Source: JAGOBP01 sp964550855 (GTDB taxonomy: Bacteria > Chloroflexota > Anaerolineae > Fen-1058). From it: 64,000 nt of DNA. This document shows positions 34,223-41,900 of the stretch, piece by piece. The notes under the pieces are model-generated. The model did not search any database and was not told where the DNA came from. It was given only the letters and a program-made list of their open reading frames with translations. Numbering within the stretch: position 1 is the first letter of the stretch; every line of letters begins with the position of its first letter. Both the position numbers and the translations under genes were made by a program. The DNA lies in NCBI GenBank assembly GCA_964550855.1, contig CAZKBQ010000003.1:1-64000 (forward strand). Reading direction: 5' to 3'.

Positions 34223-34250
34223 AGCCCGACCAGACCGGTCGGGCTTTTTT
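34223..34250 (+). terminator. Intrinsic terminator after lexA
   Basis: 9-bp stem AGCCCGACC/GGTCGGGCT, 5-base loop, followed immediately by a run of T. Confidence 0.9.
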
Positions 34251-34286
34251 GCGCCACTTTTTAAGACTCTGTTCTAGTTCAAGGGG

Positions 34287-34318
34287 TTGACAAGTGATTA
34301 GAACAGATGTACTATAAT
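34287..34318 (+). promoter_or_regulatory. Promoter of the second lexA-like gene with a near-consensus SOS box
   Basis: TTGACA (34287-34292) and TATAAT (34313-34318) are 20 bp apart, longer than ideal. GAACAGATGTAC (34301-34312) fits GAAC-N4-GTTC at seven of eight fixed positions and abuts the -10. LexA could therefore control the paralogue. Confidence 0.6.
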
Positions 34319-34326
34319 TCATTGTA

Positions 34327-34379
34327 TCGAGTGTTATGTATATCCCAAAATAACCCAAATTTAACCCAAAAACACTCGA
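34327..34379. promoter_or_regulatory. Leader hairpin enclosing phased CCCAAA boxes
   Basis: TCGAGTGTT (34327-34335) and AACACTCGA (34371-34379) form a perfect 9-bp stem directly before the ribosome-binding site AAGGAGAA. The loop contains three boxes with CCC at 34344, 34354 and 34365 (10 and 11 bp apart); on the other strand these read TTTGGGTTA, TTTGGGTTA and TTTGGGATA, the same motif as in the lexA leader. Confidence 0.5.
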
Positions 34380-34390
34380 GAAGGAGAACC

Positions 34391-35002
34391 ATGAAGCCAC
34401 TGACCCCCAAGCAGCAGACGATCCTGGCCTACATCGAGCAATTTGTGGCCGAACGGCATTACCCGCCCACCTATGAAGAGATTCGGCAGGGATGCGGACT
34501 GTCCACCAAGTCGCTGGTGGACTACCACCTCAATGCGCTAGAGTCCGCCGGGCGCATCAAGCGCGATCGCTGGACGCCGCGCGGGTTGCGGCTGTGTGGT
34601 GACACGCGCTCATATGGCGTGCCGCTGGTCGGTTCCATCGGCGCCAGCCTGCCGGCCACCTTCTACACAGACGCCGCGGCCGAGGCGCTGCTGTTGACGC
34701 GCGACATGGTGCCGGAACAGAGCGATTTGTTTGCGTTGCGGGTGCGCGGCACGTCGATGATCGACGCGCTGGTCAACGACGGTGACATCGTGGTGATGAA
34801 AAAACAATCGGTGGTGCGCAACGGCGAAATGGCCGCCGTCCGCCTGATCGATCGCGATGAAGCCACCCTGAAGTACTTCTACCGCGAAGGCGCCCACGTG
34901 CGCCTTCAGCCGGCCAACGCTTCACTGCAGCCCATTGTCACGCACGCGGCGAACGTCGAGGTTCAGGGTCGCGTCGTGGCGGTCATACGTAATCTTCAGT
35001 AA
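34391..35002 (+). CDS. LexA-like regulator, second paralogue
   Basis: 203 residues, with the same layout as LexA. The winged helix (LTPKQQTILAYIEQF, YPPTYEEIRQGCGLSTKSLV) differs from the first LexA in the recognition helix. In the peptidase domain Ser122 (RGTSMID) and Lys161 (ATLKYF) are kept, but the position of the Ala-Gly cleavage pair reads Ala85-Ser86 in SIGASLP. Self-cleavage could thus be slower or absent, though the catalytic residues argue against simple decay. It has its own promoter and leader hairpin and sits upstream of the FtsK-like gene. The operator and targets are unknown. Confidence 0.88.
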   Translation: MKPLTPKQQTILAYIEQFVAERHYPPTYEEIRQGCGLSTKSLVDYHLNALESAGRIKRDRWTPRGLRLCGDTRSYGVPLVGSIGASLPATFYTDAAAEALLLTRDMVPEQSDLFALRVRGTSMIDALVNDGDIVVMKKQSVVRNGEMAAVRLIDRDEATLKYFYREGAHVRLQPANASLQPIVTHAANVEVQGRVVAVIRNLQ

Positions 35003-35108
35003 GCTGCGGCATCGCCGATCGGTCGGGTAACCGTCTGCCGGGGCGATGCCGATACCATGCGCGGCGCGCACAGCCGGGCCGCCGCACACCGCACCGGGAG
35101 ACTGTGCC

Positions 35109-36233
35109 ATGCAACGTCAAGAGCTTGACATGCAAGCCGATCGGATCGAAATGCTGCTGCAAAACTACAAAGCGCCGGCGCGCGTCACCGGCGGCAACGT
35201 CACACCGCGGTGGATTCAATTTCTGCTGCAGCCCGCGCCCGGTATCAAAGTCAACAAGGTCGAAGCCCTGTCGCGCGAGATCGCCATTGCGCTGGGCGCG
35301 CCGACAGCTCGTGTCCGCACCGACGGCGGCGCGGTCAAGGTGGAAGTGCCACGGGCCGACCCGCAGCCTGTGAAACTGCTGCCGCTGTGTGCCCGGCTGC
35401 CGCAGGCGCGCATCCCGTTTGGGACAGCCGTCCTCGGCCTGGCCGACGACGGCGCGCCGCTGCTGGTGCGCCTGCCGTCTCCCGATGTAGCTCACGTGCT
35501 CGTGGCCGGGACGACCGGCTCAGGCAAGTCTGCTCTGGTGCAAACGATGATCACCTCGCTCGCCTTGATGCATCATCGGCGGCAGCTGCAATTCGTGTTG
35601 ATCGATCCAAAAGGCCGTGCTTTTGATGCGTTGACCGGCCTGCCGCATCTGCTCAAACCGATTGTGACTCAACCCGATCAGGCGTGCGACTCGCTGGCCG
35701 AGATGGTGCGGCTCATGGAAATTCGTGATCAAACGCGCGTTTCCGACCCGCACATCGTCATCGTGATCGACGAGCTCGCCGATCTCGTCCAGTCCGCCGG
35801 TTCTGCCGTGCTTGACCTTCTGGCCCGGCTCGTACAGCGCGGCCGCGAAGCCGGCCTGCACGTCATCGGCGCCACCCAGAAACCGTCAAGCGCCGTGTTG
35901 GGCTCCATCATCAAGGCCAACTTCCCGGTTCGGTTGGTGGGCCGCGTAACCAGCGCCGAAGACGCCCGCGTCGCATCCGGCATTGCCGGTAGCGGCGCGG
36001 AGAAGCTCACGGGCCGCGGCGACTTCCTCGCCGTCACCGGCCCGGGCACCATCCGCTTTCAGGCGGCGTACATCTCGCCGGCCGAACTGGCCGAGGTAAC
36101 GCGCGACTTGCACGGCGGCCAAAGCGGCTCGGACATCTTGCAGGCTCGTCGTACCCTGCTGGCCGTTCCCCACACCGGACGGCCCACGCTGGACGAGGCG
36201 GTACGACGGCTGCCCCGGGCAGGACGCACATGA
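35109..36233 (+). CDS. Soluble FtsK/SpoIIIE-like DNA translocase
   Basis: 374 residues from ATG 35109 (GGGAG upstream). It contains the FtsK alpha-like domain (KVEALSREIAIALG...VRTDGGAVKVEVPR) and the RecA-like motor with Walker A VAGTTGSGKSALV near residue 135, Walker B VIVIDELADLV near residue 215, and ATQKPSSAVLGSIIKANFPVR-type sensor text. Absent are the N-terminal membrane helices and the C-terminal gamma winged helix that reads KOPS. It is therefore smaller than cell-division FtsK and may act as a soluble hexameric pump. The downstream membrane protein overlaps it by 4 bp (ATGA) and could anchor it; this is inference. Confidence 0.85.
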   Translation: MQRQELDMQADRIEMLLQNYKAPARVTGGNVTPRWIQFLLQPAPGIKVNKVEALSREIAIALGAPTARVRTDGGAVKVEVPRADPQPVKLLPLCARLPQARIPFGTAVLGLADDGAPLLVRLPSPDVAHVLVAGTTGSGKSALVQTMITSLALMHHRRQLQFVLIDPKGRAFDALTGLPHLLKPIVTQPDQACDSLAEMVRLMEIRDQTRVSDPHIVIVIDELADLVQSAGSAVLDLLARLVQRGREAGLHVIGATQKPSSAVLGSIIKANFPVRLVGRVTSAEDARVASGIAGSGAEKLTGRGDFLAVTGPGTIRFQAAYISPAELAEVTRDLHGGQSGSDILQARRTLLAVPHTGRPTLDEAVRRLPRAGRT

Positions 36234-36613
36234 AGCACGGCTCACTATACGTCGTCCTGATGTGCACGGCCACGGCCATCGGGCTGGCGGCTTTCGTCGG
36301 CAGCCGGCTCAGCGAACAGGCCGTGGCGCTAATGGCAGGCGCGCTGCTGGGCCTGTTGCTGGCGCTGCCCGTGGGTGTCATCATCGGATGGGCGCTCAAG
36401 AGCCAGCGGGCCGATCGGGCGGCAACCATGCCGCAGTCAACGGTGATGCTGGCGACTCAGACGCCACCGGTCTATCAGACGATGCCGTCACCAATCACGG
36501 CCAACATGACTTATGCGGCGGGCGGGTGGCTGCCACAGCTGCCGCCGCGCAAATACACCATCGGCGGAGAGGAGATCGTTCATCATGAGCCTGGCACTGT
36601 TTGGCAATCGTAA
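36230..36613 (+). CDS. Small membrane protein coupled to the FtsK-like gene
   Basis: 127 residues. Two membrane helices (about residues 7-27 and 32-54, the second glycine/leucine-rich with LLGLLLALPVGVIIGW) are followed by a cytoplasmic tail of about 70 residues rich in Pro, Thr and Met. The start overlaps the FtsK-like stop, and the end overlaps the next gene by 29 bp. I do not recognise the family. Its position suggests a membrane partner of the soluble translocase. Confidence 0.65.
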   Translation: MKHGSLYVVLMCTATAIGLAAFVGSRLSEQAVALMAGALLGLLLALPVGVIIGWALKSQRADRAATMPQSTVMLATQTPPVYQTMPSPITANMTYAAGGWLPQLPPRKYTIGGEEIVHHEPGTVWQS

Positions 36614-36872
36614 TGCCACCCGAACGACGGTGGTTCGCCGTCGCGGCCATGAGGCCATCGACATGCGCGCGCGGCGCTTCGGCTATTTTCCGCGCACCTT
36701 TGTGTGGCGCGGGCACGAATATCAGGTGGAGGCGGTGGAGCGCTGCTGGACGACGGGCACGCCGCGTTACGGTGGCCGCACCGAGCGTCACTATTTTCAG
36801 GTGCGGTGCGCCGAGGGGCGGTTCAACTTGTACCAGGACCTGCGCCATAACACCTGGCACATCGCGCGCTGA
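36585..36872 (+). CDS. DUF6504-like small protein
   Basis: 95 residues from ATG 36585 after GGAGAGGAG. The central part (PRTFVWRGHEYQVEAVERCW, then YFQVRCAEGRFNLYQDLR and WHIAR) resembles the DUF6504 family, small beta-rich proteins often encoded beside LexA and Y-family polymerase genes in Actinobacteria and Chloroflexota. The resemblance is by eye. It is the last gene of a three-gene overlapping unit and is followed by a terminator. A role in the DNA-damage response is inferred from context. Confidence 0.55.
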   Translation: MSLALFGNRNATRTTVVRRRGHEAIDMRARRFGYFPRTFVWRGHEYQVEAVERCWTTGTPRYGGRTERHYFQVRCAEGRFNLYQDLRHNTWHIAR

Positions 36873-36886
36873 GCTGTGCTAGAATC

Positions 36887-36925
36887 ACGACCTGATGGGC
36901 GCATAAATCCCGTCAGGTCGTTTTT
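36887..36925 (+). terminator. Terminator of the FtsK-like operon
   Basis: 13-bp stem ACGACCTGATGGG/CCCGTCAGGTCGT (one G-U pair), then TTTTT. Confidence 0.85.
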
Positions 36926-36946
36926 CGTTGCGTGGACGGTTATCCG

Positions 36947-38221
36947 ATGATGATTGAGCTGTCGTTGACGGCGGCGCGCCGCTTCATTTTGGGACGTCAG
37001 GGTCTGTGGCCGGGGCGGCGCTGGCGCGGACTGGCCGGCACAGCGCAGGCGCTGCGCGCCTGTGAAGCTGTGCAAATTGATCCGTTGGTGGCCGTGGCGC
37101 GCAACCACGATTTGATCTTGCACAGTCGCGTGGTCGATTACGAACCGGCGCAGCTCGATCGCTGGTTGTACACGGAGCGCGCCTTCTTCGACTGGGGCGG
37201 CGCGATTTTCGTCTATCCCATGGACGAGCTGCCTTACTGGCGCGTCGCCATGCAGCGCAAAGGTCGTGAGCCGCGCTGGATCAACTTTGCGGCGCAGCAT
37301 GCCGATGTGATCAAGCTCGTCCGCTCGGAGCTAAGGCGGCGCGGGCCGCTGGGCAACCGCGACTTTGACGGCCGCCCCAAGGGTGACAACTATCGATCGG
37401 GCAAAGACACCGGCCTCGCCATGTACTATCTGTGGCTGACCGGCGAGTTGATGACGCATCATCGCCACAACTTCGATCGGATCTTCGATTTTCGATCGAA
37501 CATCGTGCCCCCGCAGTTTGATGGCAAAGCTGCGCCGGCCGAAGCCGAAGACTATTTCGCGCGCAAGTCGCTGGCCTTTGCGGGGCTCAGCACCGCCCGA
37601 TCGTTCCGCAACACTTTATCGGGTTTCCTTGAGCAGCGCCTCAGCCGCGAAGCCGCCGACAAACGCCTGCAGCGGCTGGTCGACGCGGGCGAAGCAGTTG
37701 CGGTGACCGTTGAAGGGTGGAGCGAGCGGCTGTATGCGCTGGCCGGCGATGCGTCTGATTTGCGTGCCCTGCGTGACGATCGCATCCCCGAGGGCTGGCA
37801 GCCGCTGGACACCACCACCTGCGACGAGGCGACCTTCCTCGCGCCGCTGGACATCGTCAGTGCGCGAGGCCGCGCCAAAGTGTGGTTTGACTTTGACTAT
37901 GTGTGGGAAGTCTACAAGCCTGCGCACGCGCGGCGTTGGGGCTATTACACCCTGCCGATCTTGTACGGCGATCGGCTGGTGGCGCGCTTCGATCCCAAAC
38001 ATGATCGCACCACCAACATCTTGCTCATCAACGGCCTGTGGCTGGAAGACGCCGCCCTGGCCGACGATGTGCAGTTTGTCACAGCGCTGGCGCGCGGGCT
38101 GCTTCGGTTCAAGCGTTTCCTGGCAGCCGCGCAGATCGATTTGTCCGCGATCAAGACGGGCAAAGCTGAGACGCACATGGCACGGCAGTTGACAAGTCTG
38201 TTAAGCCGGGAGGAGCAGTGA
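36947..38221 (+). CDS. YcaQ/AlkZ-type DNA glycosylase (HTH_42 family)
   Basis: About 424 residues from ATG 36947; ATG 36950 and GTG 36932 are alternative starts. The family layout is clear: tandem winged helices and a C-terminal beta domain. The catalytic-loop motif is Q-x-D (EAVQIDPLV, near residue 48), the form found in E. coli YcaQ, rather than the QxQ of Streptomyces AlkZ. The C-terminal part has RLVARFDPKHDRTTNILLIN split by a turn, then GLWLE. YcaQ enzymes unhook interstrand crosslinks and remove bulky alkylated purines. Its place after the LexA/FtsK cluster fits a DNA-damage role. Confidence 0.82.
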   Translation: MMIELSLTAARRFILGRQGLWPGRRWRGLAGTAQALRACEAVQIDPLVAVARNHDLILHSRVVDYEPAQLDRWLYTERAFFDWGGAIFVYPMDELPYWRVAMQRKGREPRWINFAAQHADVIKLVRSELRRRGPLGNRDFDGRPKGDNYRSGKDTGLAMYYLWLTGELMTHHRHNFDRIFDFRSNIVPPQFDGKAAPAEAEDYFARKSLAFAGLSTARSFRNTLSGFLEQRLSREAADKRLQRLVDAGEAVAVTVEGWSERLYALAGDASDLRALRDDRIPEGWQPLDTTTCDEATFLAPLDIVSARGRAKVWFDFDYVWEVYKPAHARRWGYYTLPILYGDRLVARFDPKHDRTTNILLINGLWLEDAALADDVQFVTALARGLLRFKRFLAAAQIDLSAIKTGKAETHMARQLTSLLSREEQ

Positions 38222-38886
38222 CCACGCGAGAGGATTTCTTTCAGGCGATCAAAGCGGGTGAGAACACGCGAGTCACGGAACTGTTGGAGGCGGAGCCAGC
38301 GCTGTTGAACGCGCGCGATGACAGTGGTCTGTCGGCGGTGCTGACGGCCATGTATTATAACGAGCCGCACATCGCGCAGCAGCTGGTGCAGCGCGGCGCA
38401 GACCTCAGCATCTTTGAGGCGGCCGCCGTCGGCGCGCTCGATCGCGTGGCGGGCTGGCTGGAGGCGCAGCCCGAGCTGCTCGATGCGTACGCGCCAGACG
38501 GCTTCCAGCCGATCGGGCTGGCGGCCTTCTTCGGGCACACCGCCATTGTGGAGTATTTGCTGCGCCGCGGCGCGCAGGCCGACGCGCCGTCTCAGAATCG
38601 CATGCGAGTACGCCCGCTGCATTCGGCCATCGCCAATCGGCGAACGGAGATCGTAGCGCTGCTGCTGGATCACGGCGCGGATGTGAACTCAACGCAGGCC
38701 GACGACTTTACGCCGCTGCACGAGGCCGCCCAGAACGGTCTCCCGGATGTGACACGATGGCTGCTCCAGCGGGGGGCGGCAGTGAACGCGCGCCTGTCCA
38801 ACGGCCAGACGCCGCTGACGCTGGCGCTGGCAGCCGGCCACGACGACGTGGCCGAGCAGCTGCGGCGGGCCGGCGCTCAGGAGTAA
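38218..38886 (+). CDS. Ankyrin repeat protein
   Basis: 222 residues with about six 33-residue ankyrin repeats: DDSGLSAVLTAMYYNEPHIA, DGFQPIGLAAFFGHTAIVEYL, PLHSAIANRRTEIVALLLDHGAD, FTPLHEAAQNGLPDVTRWLL and GQTPLTLALAAGHDDVAEQL are visible. No signal peptide or enzyme domain is present. It starts at a GTG that overlaps the glycosylase stop (GTGA), so the two are translated together. It is probably a protein-binding scaffold; the partner is unknown. Confidence 0.85.
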   Translation: MTTREDFFQAIKAGENTRVTELLEAEPALLNARDDSGLSAVLTAMYYNEPHIAQQLVQRGADLSIFEAAAVGALDRVAGWLEAQPELLDAYAPDGFQPIGLAAFFGHTAIVEYLLRRGAQADAPSQNRMRVRPLHSAIANRRTEIVALLLDHGADVNSTQADDFTPLHEAAQNGLPDVTRWLLQRGAAVNARLSNGQTPLTLALAAGHDDVAEQLRRAGAQE

Positions 38887-38940
38887 TGCTAATGACCACC
38901 GGCGCACGAGTGAAGGTTCGCACGGCGGCGTGACCGGGCA

Positions 38941-41900
38941 TCAGCCGGCGGTCTGCTGCTGCACCCGGCGAATCTCGGCCAGCAAGCGATCGCGTCGCAG
39001 CTGCGTCTTTAACATCACACCCTGCGCGGCCTGCGCCAGGATCAGCTCTTCCTGCCGCGAGAGCGACTTGGCGGTGAGCACCAGCGCCGGCAGATCGCGG
39101 GTGCGCGGATCGGCGCGCAGCGCTTGCAGCAGGTCAAAGCCGTTCATGTTGGGCATGAGCAGATCCAGGATGACGATGTCGGGTGGCTGGGCCGTGATCT
39201 GATCGATGGCGTGCACCCCGTCGATGGCCACGGTCACCTCGTAATCGGGCAGGGTAAGCATGGCCCGGATCAACTCGGTCAGCATCGGATCGTCGTCGAT
39301 GACCAGCACCCGCAGCGCGCGCTGCGGATATTGAGCGCGCAGCCGCCCCATGGCTTCCAGCAGATTGGTCTTGAGCAGCGGTTTGGGCACATATTCCACT
39401 TGCCCGGCTTGCGCCGCCTCCGGCGCGTGTTCTGCCCCTGAGATGATCATCACCCCGGTGTGACGCAGTTCAGGCGTCGCTTTGATTTCGCGCAAGATCG
39501 TCCAGCCATCCTTGCCCGGCAGGATCATGTCCAGCGTGATCAGACTGGGCTTCACTTCGCGGATGACGTCCAGCGCGTCTGTCCCCGAATAGCACTGGCG
39601 AGTGCGGAAGCCGGCCTGCTGCAGATGCAGGGCCAGCAGATTGCTGAAGTCCCGATCGTCTTCCACGATGACGGCGACCGGTTGCGGCTGGTCGGTGCTC
39701 GCCGCGCCGGTCTCCAGCGGCAGCGAGAAGGCGAAGGTTGAACCCTGGCCGCTAAGTCCGGCGCTGTGCACCCAGATCTGGCCGCCATGCAGTTCGATGA
39801 GCCGTCGGGCGATGGCCAGCCCCAGACCGCTGCCTTCCTGTTTGTCCTCGGCCGTTTCCACCTGGCGAAATTCTTCAAAGATGGCCGACTGCTGCTCCAG
39901 CGGAATGCCGCGCCCGGTGTCGCTCACCGTCACTATCAGCCGGTCGCCGTCGGCGCGCGCGCGCACCGTCACCGTGCCGTGATCGGGTGTGAACTTGCAG
40001 GCATTGTTCAACAAGTTGATGAGCACCTGTTTGATGCGCAGCGGATCGACGTTGACCGGGGGCAGATCGCCCGTCGCATCGATGACCAGCGTCTGCTGTT
40101 TCCGATGAACCAGCGGCTCGATAAAGGTGTGCGCCTCGGCAATCAGATCGGCCATTGACACAGCCTGCCGATCCAGTGTCATGCGCCCAGCCTGAATCTT
40201 GGACAGATCGAGGATGTCGTTGATCAGCGCCAGCAGATGGCGGCCGCTGGCGTTGATGTTGCCGGCGTACGCGCGTTGATCGGAGGTGAGCGGACCGGCA
40301 ACGCCGTCGCCGATCAGATCGCTGAAGCCGATGATGGCGTTGAGTGGCGTGCGCAGCTCGTGGCTCATGTTGGCGAGGAACTGCGTCTTCAGGCGATCCA
40401 ATTCCTGTAGCCGATCGTTGGCGGCGCGCACCTCTTCCAGCAGGCGGATGTTGTCGACGATGATGGTGAGGTTGTGTGCCAGAGTGGTGAGCAGCTGCAG
40501 GTCGCGCTCGGAGAAGGCGTCCAGCTGACGACTTTCGACGTTGAGGACGCCGATGACGCGCGACCCGCTGCGTAAGGGCACACACAATTCCGATCGGACT
40601 TCCGGATCGAAGGGCAGATAGCGCGGATCGGTGGTCACATCGGGCACCAGCGCCGGTTGTCCGGTCTGGGCCACCCAGCCGGTGATGCCTTGGCCGATCT
40701 TGATGCGCATCCGTTCGGCTTCGGTTATGGCCAGACCGGCGCCGGCGCGCACCACCAGCTCATCGGCCTCCGGTTGGGTCAGCAGCACCGCCACGCTGAC
40801 GTCGCTGAACGCGTCATACACAGATTGAGCCACCTTGCGCAGCGCCTCGGTGAGCGAAGCACTTTCGGCGGTGGCGATGGCGGCGGTATGCAAAATGGCG
40901 AGCTCACCCAGCTGGCGGCGTGTTTCGTGATACAGGCGGGCGTTTTCAATGGCGATGCCGACCTGCGCGGCCAGTGTCTCGACCAATTCGATCTCTTCGG
41001 AGAGCCAGCGACGGGGGCGATAGCACTCGTGAAAGATCAACGCGCCCAGCAGATTTTGTCGCACCAGCAGCGGCACGGCCAGCACGGCGCGCACCCCGGC
41101 CTGGTACAGCGCCGGGTGGGAGACGCGAGTATCGTCAGCGACGAAGGTCGATCGGGCCATGATCCGAGCGCGCGTGCCCGGCAGCAGCCCCGGCGATTTG
41201 TCTTTGATGGGTTCGACGCCCGGCTGATCGACTTCGGCTGCAACGGGCATGTAATTGGCATCGGCACCCAGCCGGATGAAACACCGCGACGCACCAAAGA
41301 GTCGGCCCAGTTCCTCCACGGTGGTTCTGATGATGGCGTCCAGATCCATGGTGTTGCGGATGCGATTGGTGATCTGGTTGACGAGGCGCTCGCGCTCGGC
41401 CAGGCGGCGTGTTTCGGCCAGACGCTGGGCGTTGCCCACGGCCAGCGCGGCCTGGTTGGCGAAGGCCGCCAGCCGTTCGGCGTGAGTGGGTGTGAAGAAG
41501 TTCGGTACGGCGCTGTCCAGGTGCAGAAAACCGCGAACTTCGCCTTGAATCTGGATGGGCGCGCCGATGTAGGATCGAACCCAGGCCGTCTGTGGCAGCT
41601 CCACCCAGTCGGGGCTGGTGCGCGTATCCGCAATGAGGACGGTCTGGCCGCTGTTGCTCAGCCGGCTGAGGCTGAACAGATCATTGACCGGCGTCCTGAG
41701 CGACATGATCCATTCGTTCAGGCCGCGCTCGGCGTAACCGCGCGCCCGGGCCACATAAGCCTGATCGCCGTCGAGCAGCATGATGTTGGCGGCGTCATGT
41801 GGCACCACGCGGCCGACGTTTTCCAGGATGTGATCGAGCACGGCGTCGAGGTTGAGCGTGCTGTTGACGGCGGCGACGGAATCGCGCAGGGCTTCGGCCA

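Noticed and set aside
34198..34390. Small gene between the two lexA genes
   Set aside because: The region is accounted for by a terminator, promoter, SOS-like box and leader hairpin; no frame of useful length has a ribosome-binding site.
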